From Peribacillus simplex (GTDB lineage: Bacteria; Bacillota; Bacilli; Bacillales; DSM-1321), in the NCBI RefSeq assembly GCF_030123325.1, contig NZ_CP126106.1, positions 4,058,001-4,122,000 on the forward strand: a stretch of 64,000 bases of DNA, written 5' to 3'. Below the pieces are notes generated by a model. The model was not told the DNA's origin, did not search any database, and worked only from the letters and a program-made list of their open reading frames with translations. Below, one piece after another: positions 8,642-16,647 of the stretch. Made by a program: the position numbers and the translations under genes. Each line of letters begins with the position of its first letter. Position 1 is the first letter of the stretch.

Positions 8642-9346
8642 TCATCCATCATCGGAATTGCTTTCATTTGAGCTGCCTTCCCCGGAGTTTTCTTCCTGGT
8701 TACTTCTCAACTGCCCGATAAGACTAATGACGGAACCGACCGCCTGAACCCAGCCTCCCGTCGCTTGGATTAATTCAGCATGAGATGGCTTCTCTTCCAA
8801 ATCAGGATATTGATATTTTTGTAGTTCCTGCTCTTTTCCCTGCTCCTTATCTTGCTCTTCTTCCTTTTGATCCTTTTCTTGGTCTTTTTCTAGAACACTA
8901 TTTTTAAGTTCCTCAATTCCGCCTATCGCTTGCATCGAATTCCCAATCGCCTGCAGCAAATTTCCCGTAGCATTGAAAGCCTGCTCCGGTTCATCCGGAT
9001 TTTCGAATGCCCCGGCCAAAGCGGTACCTCCGCCCAACGCTTGGATCAAATTACCTTTGATGATCAATTCCTGTTTGGTTACTTCATCGAAATCAATGAC
9101 TAATCCTAAGATAACCGTCGAATTTCCGATTGCTTGTAATTGGTTTCCAAATTTATCCAGTGACCAAGTTTCTTCTGCGTCCGCCAACAAGGCATTTCCT
9201 GTTGCTTGAAGTTCATTTCCAATCAAATCCAGGTTATTACGAAATTCTTCGTCCAAGACATCGGATGGTGTACCCGCTATAGCAGAAAGGACAGTTCCTA
9301 TCGCTTGAATCCAAGAACCGAAAGTTTCTTTGAATTGATTATCCAT
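8642..9346 (-). CDS. Repetitive protein with LQAIG-type repeats (resembles DUF6944)
   Basis: Function unknown. The 234-residue acidic protein has about six copies of a hydrophobic motif N-x-LQAIGN (variants IQAIG, LQATG, IQALG, VQAVG) spaced mostly 25-45 residues apart. The fifth copy is followed by a highly charged Glu/Lys/Gln segment (about 150-190), then a last repeat and a Ser/Asn/Glu/Gly tail. No signal peptide, catalytic motif or clear transmembrane helix is seen. It resembles the Bacillus family labelled DUF6944, from memory. The ATG at 9346 follows GGGTGGTGG with long spacing. It is inserted between niaR and pheA and probably monocistronic. Real gene likely; role open. Confidence 0.8.
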   Translation of the reverse strand: MDNQFKETFGSWIQAIGTVLSAIAGTPSDVLDEEFRNNLDLIGNELQATGNALLADAEETWSLDKFGNQLQAIGNSTVILGLVIDFDEVTKQELIIKGNLIQALGGGTALAGAFENPDEPEQAFNATGNLLQAIGNSMQAIGGIEELKNSVLEKDQEKDQKEEEQDKEQGKEQELQKYQYPDLEEKPSHAELIQATGGWVQAVGSVISLIGQLRSNQEENSGEGSSNESNSDDG

Positions 9347-9662
9347 CTCTGCTGACCACCACCCTCTCTCTGCATTTTTGATAAAAAAGGTGCTTCCATG
9401 ATTCAGTCATCAACGTATGTATTACTGTTCCGATTTCAACAGACTGCCTAACGGGATTTACTTATTGTATTTGCGTTCATCACAATCGGTGTTTGTTCCC
9501 ATCCAGAATCATAGGCTCTTTTTATCATGAAAAACTTCGTCCATCTTCCCCTAAATCGAAATATGAATGGCCTTCCTTCCTGCCTATTGCTATATATTTC
9601 ATCTAATGACAGCCAACCATTTTAGGAACTTGTCACAAGGGTAATAAAAATCTTAACGAACA
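9347..9662. other. Intergenic region upstream of the repetitive-protein gene
   Basis: About 300 bases containing the ribosome site of the repetitive-protein gene. I find no small gene, no strong hairpin and no convincing promoter. Confidence 0.55.
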
Positions 9663-9693
9663 CAAAAAATGCCCCGGAAATACTCCCGGGGCA
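9663..9693 (-). terminator. Terminator after pheA
   Basis: On the minus strand TGCCCCGG (from 9693) pairs with CCGGGGCA around an 8-base loop and is followed by a T run (complement of 9663-9669). It lies about 50 bases past the pheA stop. Confidence 0.9.
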
Positions 9694-9744
9694 CCCTTCT
9701 TATTCATCATGTACAACTTCAGCTGAAATTGTACCATTTATCAT

Positions 9745-10620
9745 TCATCGTTGCGGTACACCTGTTTGCACTTTAAAGCATGAATAGCTTCCCATGATCG
9801 AAACCGTACATCCTAAGGCCTCAAGCTCAGAGATCGCTCCTGGGATGAGAACATCATCAAGGGGCATTTCGATGTCGATGATGAAAAAGTAATTGCCCAA
9901 TCCTGTTTTCATTGGTCTTGATTCAATCTTGGAAAGGTTAAGTTTCCTCCAGGAAAAAGCGGAAAGGACTTGGTGCAGCTGTCCTGAGTGGTCGGCAGGC
10001 AGCTGGATCATCAAGGTCGTTTTCTTGTCCCCTTCAACGGTCAAATGCCCTTCATAGTCGACTTCACTGTTGGATACGACGATAAACTTGGTGTGATTAT
10101 GTTCATAATCGTGAATATTTTGTTTTACAATCGTCAAACCGTACTCTTCCGCAGCCATATCATTTGCAATCGCAGCAATATTGATATCGGGATTCTCCAT
10201 CACCATCTTCGCAGCGGCTGCAGTGGATGTGACATACTCATATGGAATGCCCCTTAGCTCATTATGTAGAAATTTGCGGCATTGAGCTATGGCATGGGAA
10301 TGCGAATAAACCATGTCAGGTTTGAAACCAGGATATGCATGATCCGGATGCACCATATAATGCTGTTGGATTGGAATCGTCACTTCGCCTTTCATCGGTA
10401 ATGTGACTTCATGGACTAAATAATCCATCGTTATATTTACCGAACCCTCCAAAGCATTCTCGATCGGCACGAGCGCGTGATTCACTTCCCCGTCCCGAAC
10501 AGCATCAAGGCAGTCCGGAATCGTGTTCATCGGTATTTTTATATCATTAGGAAATAGTCGCGATACAGCTAAATCCGTGAATGTTGCTTTTGGTCCAAGA
10601 AATGCAATTTTTGATGTCAT
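9745..10620 (-). CDS. pheA: Prephenate dehydratase PheA
   Basis: Converts prephenate to phenylpyruvate, committing chorismate-derived flux to phenylalanine. The 291-residue protein has the two-lobed catalytic domain (about 1-180, starting IAFLGPKATFTDLA, with the Thr-rich TSTAAAA block) and a C-terminal ACT domain whose ESRP motif (LSKIESRP) is the phenylalanine-binding signature, implying feedback inhibition. No chorismate mutase domain is fused. The start is ATG at 10620 after GAAGGAG. In B. subtilis pheA directly follows pheB; here a 477-base gap with repeats separates them. Confidence 0.97.
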   Translation of the reverse strand: MTSKIAFLGPKATFTDLAVSRLFPNDIKIPMNTIPDCLDAVRDGEVNHALVPIENALEGSVNITMDYLVHEVTLPMKGEVTIPIQQHYMVHPDHAYPGFKPDMVYSHSHAIAQCRKFLHNELRGIPYEYVTSTAAAAKMVMENPDINIAAIANDMAAEEYGLTIVKQNIHDYEHNHTKFIVVSNSEVDYEGHLTVEGDKKTTLMIQLPADHSGQLHQVLSAFSWRKLNLSKIESRPMKTGLGNYFFIIDIEMPLDDVLIPGAISELEALGCTVSIMGSYSCFKVQTGVPQR

Positions 10621-10714
10621 ATTATAAACTCCTTCTCACGGAAAATCTACTGTTTATGTTATGCCATTTTCTGATTTTTTACAATACTTAATCGTTAATT
10701 TCCTCTTACAAATG

Positions 10715-10768
10715 AAAACAGCCTGTAGACAAACTCAATAATAATTGAGGATGTCTACAGGCTGTTTT
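10715..10768. repeat. Long hairpin between pheA and pheB
   Basis: A 17-base arm (10715-10731, core ACAGCCTGTAGACA) pairs perfectly with 10752-10768, and an inner CTCAAT/ATTGAG stem (10734-10739, 10744-10749) extends it. The A-rich left and T-rich right flanks make it terminator-like in both directions. It is about 95 bases upstream of pheA and in line with reading from pheB, so it could end read-through or be one end of an inserted block. Part of the arm recurs at 27205. Confidence 0.85.
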
Positions 10769-10787
10769 AGATTTTTAAAATTTGACC

Positions 10788-10917
10788 GTTGATTTCCACT
10801 CCAGGCACTCGCTTTCCACGGGCGGTCCTGGAGTCTCCTCGGCGCCATTGCGCCTGCGGGGTCTCCCTTGGACACGCTTTTCTAAGCAGGAGTCTCGTAC
10901 CTTCCGTTCCAATCAAC
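10788..10917. mobile_element. Small GC-rich element with GTTGATT termini (MITE-like)
   Basis: A 130-base segment begins GTTGATTTCCACTCC and ends CTTCCGTTCCAATCAAC, giving inverted 7-base termini. It is GC-rich inside (GGCGCCATTGCGCCTGCGGG), unlike its AT-rich surroundings, and has no plausible coding frame. From memory, similar sequences are dispersed in many Bacillaceae genomes; this was not checked here. A non-autonomous element or a dispersed structured RNA are both possible. Confidence 0.55.
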
Positions 10918-11016
10918 TTGGTTTTAACATTAAGATAGAACTCGCATGAAACGAATAGGCAAACTGTTCGTTCATCTCTTTATAACATAGTAGCAGCCAC
11001 TCACAGAATCAGTTGG

Positions 11017-11053
11017 AAAGGTTTCGGAATGAGACGATTCCGAAACCTTTTTG
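11017..11053 (+). terminator. Strong hairpin with plus-strand T tail, no gene upstream
   Basis: AAAGGTTTCGGAAT (11017-11030) pairs perfectly with ATTCCGAAACCTTT (11037-11050) around a 6-base loop, followed by TT. The T tail is on the plus strand, but no plus-strand gene precedes it. It may terminate a small untranslated transcript from the repeat block, or be a passenger of the block. Confidence 0.7.
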
Positions 11054-11062
11054 TCTACAAAC

Positions 11063-11098
11063 AAACAGCCTGTACATTTGAAATGTACAGGCTGTTTT
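11063..11098 (-). terminator. Terminator at the pheB stop
   Basis: AAACAGCCTGTACATTT (11063-11079) is the inverse complement of 11081-11097, with A/T tails on both strands. The stem begins at the pheB TGA itself (11100-11098). It shares the 12-mer AAACAGCCTGTA with the hairpin at 10715. Confidence 0.88.
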
Positions 11099-11547
11099 CA
11101 AGCGCCGTTACCAATGATTTCGACTTTTTCGACGAACTCCATTTTACGCAGTTTAGTAAGCAGATCATCAATATCCATCGTCATCCCGCCCGTATTCAGG
11201 GATAGGGTGACATTTGCACGTCCCTGCAAAGGGATCGTTTGGTGGATGGTCATGATGTTGCAACCGGATGAGGCGACGAGCCGTAAGAGCTCCGATAGAG
11301 TACCAGAACGATCTTCGAGATAGAAGAACAGTGTAATCAGCTTTTCCTTAACAACTGTATGAAACGGAAAAACCGTGTCACGGTACTTGTAAAATGCACT
11401 CCTGCTTAGGTCCACTCGCTGTACCGCTTCCCAAACTGATTCTGCTTTTCCCCGTTCAATCATTTCTTTTGCATCCAGCGTTTTTTTCATCGCTTCGGGA
11501 AGGACATCCTCTCGAACGAGGAAAAATTTCTGATCGGCCTTATTCAA
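11098..11547 (-). CDS. pheB: ACT-domain protein PheB
   Basis: Small ACT-domain protein always found near pheA in Bacillus; historically named a chorismate mutase but more likely regulatory. The 149-residue protein has FLVREDVLPEAMKKTLDAK near the start, a helical SRSAFYKYRDTVFPF segment and a C-terminal ACT domain (about 70-149, LEDRSGTLSELL). The start is decided by the ribosome site: AAAGGAGG lies one base from an in-frame GTG (11556) but 9 bases from TTG at 11547, which also gives the expected N-terminus, so TTG is used. It is 40 bases downstream of obg. Confidence 0.93.
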   Translation of the reverse strand: MNKADQKFFLVREDVLPEAMKKTLDAKEMIERGKAESVWEAVQRVDLSRSAFYKYRDTVFPFHTVVKEKLITLFFYLEDRSGTLSELLRLVASSGCNIMTIHQTIPLQGRANVTLSLNTGGMTMDIDDLLTKLRKMEFVEKVEIIGNGA

Positions 11548-11587
11548 ACTCCGCACGCCTCCTTTTGCCTGCCATCATGGTTTACAA

Positions 11588-12877
11588 TCAATCAACAAAT
11601 TCAAATTCATATTCAAGGATACGGACAATATCGCCATTTGTCGCACCTTTTTGGCGAAGGCCTTCGTCGACTCCGAATGAACGAAGCTGTCTGGCGAAAC
11701 GACGTACGGACTCTTCACGGGTGAAGTCAGTCATTTTGAATAGACGCTCGACCTTGAATCCTGATACGGCAAAGCTGCCATCGGATTCGCGTTCAATGTT
11801 AAATTCATCAGACTGTGATGTATGTTTATATAGAACCCGATGGATTCCAGTATTCTCTTCTTCATGGTCAAGAGGGAACTCAGGCGTTTCTTCGATTTTA
11901 TCAGCAATTGCATAAAGAAGCTCACGGATCCCTTCACGGGTCACGGCAGAAATCGGGAAGACAGGATAGTCCTCTTCCAGCTTTTCCTTGAATGCCGCTA
12001 AATTATCTGCTGAGTCCGGCATATCCATTTTACTTGCAACAATGATTTGCGGACGTTCAGTCAAGCGCAGGTTATACTCTTCCAACTCTTTATTGATTGT
12101 TTGGTAGTCTTCAAATGGATCACGGCCTTCAAGACCCGACATATCGATTACATGAATGATTACCCTCGTTCTTTCAATATGGCGCAGGAATTGATGTCCA
12201 AGGCCCACTCCTTCTGAAGCACCTTCAATCAGACCAGGTAAATCGGCCATGACAAAGCTACGGTGATCTTCCGTTTCCACCATTCCAAGGTTCGGTACGA
12301 TCGTCGTAAAATGGTATTCGGCAATTTTAGGCCTTGCTGCGGACACGACGGAAAGCAAAGTGGATTTCCCTACACTCGGGAAACCAACCAAACCGACATC
12401 AGCCAACAGTTTCAATTCCATGATGATATCGCGTTCCTGGCCCGGTTCGCCGTTCTCAGCGATTTCAGGTGCAGGATTGGCAGGTGTGGCAAAACGGGAA
12501 TTTCCCCGGCCCCCGCGGCCACCCTTGGCGATGATGGCGCGCTGCCCGTGCTCAACCAAATCAGCAATGACTTCCTTCGTTTTATCATCAATGACAACCG
12601 TGCCTGGTGGAACCTTGATGACCATATCCTTTGCAGCCGCACCGTGCATGTTTTTGGACATGCCATGTTCTCCGCGAGGTGCCTTAAAGTGACGTTGATA
12701 ACGGAAATCCATTAATGTACGCAAGCCCTCTTCCACTTCAAAAACGACATTGGCCCCATTACCGCCATCTCCGCCAGCAGGACCGCCTTTAGGTATGAAT
12801 TTCTCACGACGATAAGCAACTATCCCGTTACCACCGTCTCCGCCTTTTACATAGACTTTCGTTTGATCGACAAACAT
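11588..12877 (-). CDS. obg: GTPase Obg (CgtA)
   Basis: Essential GTPase involved in 50S ribosome maturation, the general stress response and sporulation initiation. The 429-residue protein has the glycine-rich Obg fold (1-158, starting MFVDQTKVYVKGGDGGNG), the G domain with GFPSVGKSTLLS, DLPGLIEG and ASKMD, and the C-terminal OCT domain (LYKHTSQSDEFNIE onward). The ATG at 12877 follows AAGGAAGTGAT; upstream in-frame codons lack a ribosome site. It is 48 bases downstream of spo0B, the B. subtilis arrangement. Confidence 0.97.
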   Translation of the reverse strand: MFVDQTKVYVKGGDGGNGIVAYRREKFIPKGGPAGGDGGNGANVVFEVEEGLRTLMDFRYQRHFKAPRGEHGMSKNMHGAAAKDMVIKVPPGTVVIDDKTKEVIADLVEHGQRAIIAKGGRGGRGNSRFATPANPAPEIAENGEPGQERDIIMELKLLADVGLVGFPSVGKSTLLSVVSAARPKIAEYHFTTIVPNLGMVETEDHRSFVMADLPGLIEGASEGVGLGHQFLRHIERTRVIIHVIDMSGLEGRDPFEDYQTINKELEEYNLRLTERPQIIVASKMDMPDSADNLAAFKEKLEEDYPVFPISAVTREGIRELLYAIADKIEETPEFPLDHEEENTGIHRVLYKHTSQSDEFNIERESDGSFAVSGFKVERLFKMTDFTREESVRRFARQLRSFGVDEGLRQKGATNGDIVRILEYEFEFVD

Positions 12878-12925
12878 GCTATCACTTCCTTGTTTTCTGC
12901 AAGTCATTTCTTGCTGTATACTTCT

Positions 12926-13465
12926 CTAAAAGTTAATATCCATCTTAAAAAATATTTCATCCTCATTACATTCAAGAATTTCAATCGATTGCTCGGCCGT
13001 CAATGAACTTTCCAAAAACTCGATCACTGGGGATTGATCAATGAACCTGCCTTGCATATGAAATGAACAGTGCATATCGCTCACTTCTTTTTTACACATG
13101 GAAACAGCCAGTATATTTTCAAAAAACGGATCCAGATTCTTATCCAGAATTTTAAAGAAATCGTTTGTCCAGCGATACATCAGCCCGTCCATCTCAGTTG
13201 AGCCTTCAAAAACATCAATGATTTCATATTCGCAATAAAAGGATCCATTATTCCAATTCGCCGTCAACAGCATCTCGGTGAATTTAGGTAAATTCAAACT
13301 GGAAAGGCGTGCTTCATTCTGGGTTTCAACAATGATTTCATCAATGATGCCCTTGACACGGTCGATTCTGTTCAACTCCAGATTCCCTTTGATTATTTGA
13401 ATTTTATTCAGCCAGTCATGCCTGGTTTGACGCAGAGTTTCAATAGTCGTCCAATTTTTATCCAT
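12926..13465 (-). CDS. spo0B: Sporulation phosphotransferase Spo0B
   Basis: Phosphorelay intermediate carrying phosphate from Spo0F to Spo0A. The 179-residue protein has the phospho-accepting histidine in TRHDWLNKIQIIKGNLELN near the N-terminus, which aligns with SRHDWMNKLQLIKGNL of B. subtilis, and a degenerate kinase-like C-terminal half. The ATG at 13465 is placed 6 bases after GAAGGTG; a TTG five codons upstream has no site. It is upstream of obg but separated from rpmA by about 540 bases, whereas in B. subtilis the genes are close. Confidence 0.93.
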   Translation of the reverse strand: MDKNWTTIETLRQTRHDWLNKIQIIKGNLELNRIDRVKGIIDEIIVETQNEARLSSLNLPKFTEMLLTANWNNGSFYCEYEIIDVFEGSTEMDGLMYRWTNDFFKILDKNLDPFFENILAVSMCKKEVSDMHCSFHMQGRFIDQSPVIEFLESSLTAEQSIEILECNEDEIFFKMDINF

Positions 13466-13889
13466 TATTAACACCTTCAATTATGATAAAGAAACTTTTT
13501 TCGGCTCTATCATGTTGAATACTTCCATTTGTACAGTATATCAAAAAAACAACAAACAGGAAATGAAGCTTGATTCACATGCCTTCACATGAAAGCCCCC
13601 GTCCAAAAAATACAGCCGCACACCCTGAGTTCTTTGGACGATGGTAGAGCCATTTGAACTAAAAAAGAGAATGGGCCTTATTTATGCACCAATTGGAGAT
13701 ATTATAGTTGAATTGGAGTGTCTATTCGGTTTAACCAAATCGGATGGATGAGTATTCTTGGATTTCCCCCCTGAAAGTTTAAGAAAGCCCGCCGATTGGC
13801 GAGCCATTTGTAAGTCAGAGGTTGTTTTCCTTATACTAATGACTAAAGTCTCCTGCCAAATGCTGGTTCGTTCCTATAGTATAAATAAA
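13466..13889. other. Intergenic region spo0B / rpmA, spo0B-proximal part
   Basis: This stretch should hold the spo0B promoter (TATACT-like -10 near 13535 on the minus strand, without a good -35). I find no small gene with a ribosome site. The sequence has the look of decayed DNA but no recognisable gene remnant. Confidence 0.5.
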
Positions 13890-13972
13890 GGGCCGGACCC
13901 CTTCATCACTATATAACATACCATTATTAAAAATGACGCGGTATATAGTGTCTTGTAGAAGGAATCAGACCC
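13890..13972. repeat. Long imperfect inverted repeat downstream of rpmA
   Basis: Arms 13890-13922 and 13940-13972 pair over most of their length. CACTATATA/TATATAGTG and ACC/GGT are exact, and the outer GGACCCCTTC / GAAGGAATCAGACCC region pairs with several G-T wobbles on the minus-strand RNA. It lies just past the rpmA stop and is followed on the minus strand by TTTATTTATAC, so it may act as the ribosomal operon terminator or be a palindromic dispersed element. Confidence 0.65.
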
Positions 13973-14003
13973 TTTTGAGTCAGCCTCTGTTCAAAGATGC
14001 CAA

Positions 14004-14294
14004 TTATGCTTCTTGTGCAACTGGATATACGCTTACTTTTTTACGGTCACGTCCGAAACGTTCGAATTTAACAACACCGTCTACTTTAGCGTATAGAGTA
14101 TCGTCTCCACCACGGCCTACGTTCTCACCTGGATAGATTTTCGTTCCGCGTTGACGGTAAAGGATAGAACCACCAGAAACGAATTGACCATCTGCACGTT
14201 TAGCGCCAAGACGCTTAGATTGAGAGTCACGTCCGTTCTTTGTAGAACCTACTCCTTTTTTCGAAGCGAAGAACTGAAGATTTAATCTTAACAT
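14004..14294 (-). CDS. rpmA: Ribosomal protein L27 with cleavable N-terminal extension
   Basis: Large-subunit protein whose N-terminus reaches the peptidyl-transferase centre. The 96-residue product starts MLRLNLQFFASKKG. The LNLQFF segment before Ala10 is the Firmicute-type extension that the protease Prp removes, between Phe9 and Ala10 in Staphylococcus aureus. The ATG at 14294 follows AGGAGGTGGAACAA; a GTG at 14303 lies inside the ribosome site and is rejected. The prp gene is directly upstream. Confidence 0.97.
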   Translation of the reverse strand: MLRLNLQFFASKKGVGSTKNGRDSQSKRLGAKRADGQFVSGGSILYRQRGTKIYPGENVGRGGDDTLYAKVDGVVKFERFGRDRKKVSVYPVAQEA

Positions 14295-14306
14295 TTGTTC
14301 CACCTC

Positions 14307-14639
14307 CTATTGGTTGAGGATAATTTTCATGTATTTACCATAATCACGTTCGATGGTTTGCAGCGATACGAGCATGCCGTTCAAAAGAAGCTGAACCTTC
14401 CCTTCCGATTCCGGCGAAAGATTCCCCGGAATGACGCAGCGAAGATAGCCGCCCTCTCTCCCTTGCTCAATCTCAGGCTCTACGTCCGTTAAGGACATGA
14501 TTGCATTGACTGCCCCGAAGGAAACAGCCGATACACCTGCACAAACGATATCAGAACCTTTTTTAGCAAAATTAGCATGTCCGCTTAAGGTGAACGAAGC
14601 AATCCGTTCCTGCGGAGCATCAAATACAACTTTAATCAT
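14307..14639 (-). CDS. prp: Ribosomal-processing cysteine protease Prp (YsxB)
   Basis: Cysteine protease that trims the N-terminal extension of L27, needed for a functional 50S subunit. The 110-residue protein has the catalytic pair in SGHA (His21) and DIVCAGVS (Cys33), the spacing seen in the family, plus the NAIMSL helix. It sits between rplU and rpmA, 12 bases before the rpmA start, as in B. subtilis and S. aureus. Its own ribosome site (AAGGGCTGAT) is weak, possibly keeping protease below ribosomal protein levels. Confidence 0.95.
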   Translation of the reverse strand: MIKVVFDAPQERIASFTLSGHANFAKKGSDIVCAGVSAVSFGAVNAIMSLTDVEPEIEQGREGGYLRCVIPGNLSPESEGKVQLLLNGMLVSLQTIERDYGKYMKIILNQ

Positions 14640-14652
14640 CTAGAATCAGCCC

Positions 14653-14961
14653 TTACGCGTTGATTGCTTCGATAACAACTTTTGTGTATGGTTGACGATG
14701 ACCTTGTTTTTTACGATTGTTCTTCTTCGCTTTGTATTTGAAAACAGTGATTTTCTTTTGCTTACCTTGTTTTTCGACAGTACCTGTTACAGTAGCGCCT
14801 TCAACTAGTGGAGCACCGACTTTCACGTCTTCGCCACCTACGAATAAAACTTTGTCAAATGTAACAGTTTCGCCTGCTTCTGCGTTTAATTTTTCAATGT
14901 AAACCGCTTCGCCAGCTGCTACTTTAATTTGTTTACCGCCAGTTTCGATAATTGCGTACAT
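14653..14961 (-). CDS. rplU: Ribosomal protein L21
   Basis: Large-subunit protein binding 23S rRNA. The 102-residue product begins MYAIIETGGKQIKVA and ends in the basic KKNNRKKQGHRQPYTKV segment typical of L21. The start is ATG at 14961 after AAGGAGGTGCAAGT. It is the first gene of rplU-prp-rpmA, behind its own promoter and leader, although read-through from rng is also possible. Confidence 0.98.
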   Translation of the reverse strand: MYAIIETGGKQIKVAAGEAVYIEKLNAEAGETVTFDKVLFVGGEDVKVGAPLVEGATVTGTVEKQGKQKKITVFKYKAKKNNRKKQGHRQPYTKVVIEAINA

Positions 14962-15073
14962 ACTTGCACCTCCTTAAATGTCTCAGACTCGCCAATCACA
15001 GGCGTTTTACCAGAAAGGCAAAAGCTTAAAACCTGTTGTTGAGCGGTTGTAGCACGGGTGCTACAAACATAAC
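14962..15073 (-). ncRNA. L21 leader RNA of the rplU operon
   Basis: The roughly 110-base untranslated leader contains a strong GTAGCACCCGTGCTAC hairpin (minus strand, near 15047-15062) and a second GC hairpin around AACGCCTGTGATTGGCG shortly before the ribosome site. Position and the two-stem layout match the L21 autoregulatory leader known in Bacillus. L21-dependent control is inferred from that family. Confidence 0.7.
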
Positions 15074-15079
15074 ATTAAA

Positions 15080-15109
15080 ATCCTAACATGAAACAGGAAA
15101 GGCTGTCAA
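15080..15109 (-). promoter_or_regulatory. Promoter of rplU-prp-rpmA
   Basis: On the minus strand the -35 is TTGACA (15109-15104) and the -10 is TTAGGA (15086-15081), preceded by TG two bases upstream, with 17-base spacing. The start of transcription would be near 15073. Confidence 0.75.
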
Positions 15110-15133
15110 TATATTTATTAGAATTCCCGTTCT

Positions 15134-16606
15134 TCACCCGAAAGCCCGCCCGATTTCCTGAATGCTTCCGAAACGCTTGATGGAATAGGCATTACCCGAA
15201 CCTTGGATAAAAGATAGGAATATCTTTTTAGCGATCAATTCCTCCAGTGTCGGCCGATATGATTCTTTTTCGCCAAGCAGCACGTCCGCCACCGCTTTAC
15301 TGACCTCCACCCAGACCGCTTCATCATCCGTCTTCCTGTGTTCCAGCAGTTCCCGTTCCAACCGGAAGGCCACCGTTTCCGGGCTCTCGATTTTTCCGCT
15401 TCCACTGCACACGGGGCATGGTACCGACATCATTTCACTTAAAGACGGGGAGGTTCGCTTTCTCGTCATTTGTAAAATGCCCAATTCCGTAAAGCCGATG
15501 ACCTGGATTCGCTTCTCATCCCTCACCGCTTCCTTTTTGACGATATCGATGATTTCCTGCTCATGCCGTAAATTGTCCATATTGATAAAATCCACCAAGA
15601 TGATTCCGCTGATATTCCTCAACCTCAGCTGACGGGCGACTTCTTTCGCCGCAGCCTGATTAACCGCAAACAATGTTGCTTCCTTCGCCACCTTGCCGGT
15701 GAACTTACCTGAATTGACATCGATTACGGTGAAAGCCTCCGTTTCTTCAAAAATTAAATAACCGCCATTCTCAAGCCAAACGATTTTCTTGGCCATTTTC
15801 TCAACTTGCGCTTCGACATTCCATTCGGAAAAAATATTCTTTGGACCAGATACATGGGATATTTCCCATTCCTTATGGTTTTCCAGTATCCACTTTCTCA
15901 GCTCCCGATAAGCCTCGAAATCATCGATGGCGAGTTCCCCTGTCGCCGTTCCCGACATTTCAGAAATGATCATGTCAAGGTATGCGTCCCTCTCATAGAG
16001 TATGGACGGGGCCTTAAGGGACGCAGCCTTAACTTCAAGCCCTTTATAGTGCTCCCGCAATCCAGCTAACCTGTCAAGGAATACCGATTCACTTTCGTTC
16101 TCCATCGAGGTGCGGACAATCAATCCCTCATCTGGATTTTTATACTGCAAGGCCGTTTCCCGCCACTGCTTTTGAAGATCCCCGTTTTTGAATTTCTTTG
16201 AAACACCAACATAATCTATTCCATGTATGTATACGAGGGACTCTGTTGAAAACTCGATCAGCCCAGTCAATTTAGCTCCTTTGGTGCCCGATTCATCCCG
16301 AGTCACCTGAACTAGCAGCTTTTCTCCCTGATGGACAAATTGACCGACGGATGCTTTCCCATCACTTTTTTTTGTCAGCTGGAAAGAGGGAATCTCGTCA
16401 CGGTGTAAAAAACCATTCTTCTCTGCACCATAATCAACGAAGACGGCGTCCATTCCCGGTAAAACCTTCGTCACTTTCCCAAGATAAATATTGCCGACCG
16501 TACTGCGCTTTTGAGGCGGCATGATTTCAAGTTTACGTAGAACACCATTCTCTAGTACGGCCACTCTTTTTTCGCGTGAAGCTAGGTTCGCGATCATTTT
16601 TTTCAT
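15134..16606 (-). CDS. rng: Ribonuclease E/G family protein (RNase G)
   Basis: Endoribonuclease of the RNase E/G family. The 490-residue protein has an N-terminal S1-like domain (about 35-125), catalytic aspartates in FTVIDVNSGKFTGK and IILVDFINM, and the zinc-link CPVCSGSG. There is no long scaffold tail, so it is RNase G-like. The start is ATG at 16606, 7 bases after GAGGAGAGGA, rather than an in-frame ATG 13 codons upstream. B. subtilis lacks this gene, but other Bacillus carry it here between spoIVFB and rplU, so this marks the lineage. Confidence 0.93.
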   Translation of the reverse strand: MKKMIANLASREKRVAVLENGVLRKLEIMPPQKRSTVGNIYLGKVTKVLPGMDAVFVDYGAEKNGFLHRDEIPSFQLTKKSDGKASVGQFVHQGEKLLVQVTRDESGTKGAKLTGLIEFSTESLVYIHGIDYVGVSKKFKNGDLQKQWRETALQYKNPDEGLIVRTSMENESESVFLDRLAGLREHYKGLEVKAASLKAPSILYERDAYLDMIISEMSGTATGELAIDDFEAYRELRKWILENHKEWEISHVSGPKNIFSEWNVEAQVEKMAKKIVWLENGGYLIFEETEAFTVIDVNSGKFTGKVAKEATLFAVNQAAAKEVARQLRLRNISGIILVDFINMDNLRHEQEIIDIVKKEAVRDEKRIQVIGFTELGILQMTRKRTSPSLSEMMSVPCPVCSGSGKIESPETVAFRLERELLEHRKTDDEAVWVEVSKAVADVLLGEKESYRPTLEELIAKKIFLSFIQGSGNAYSIKRFGSIQEIGRAFG

Positions 16607-16647
16607 CAAAAAAATCCTCTCCTCAATTTGAAGAAAGGATAACATAT

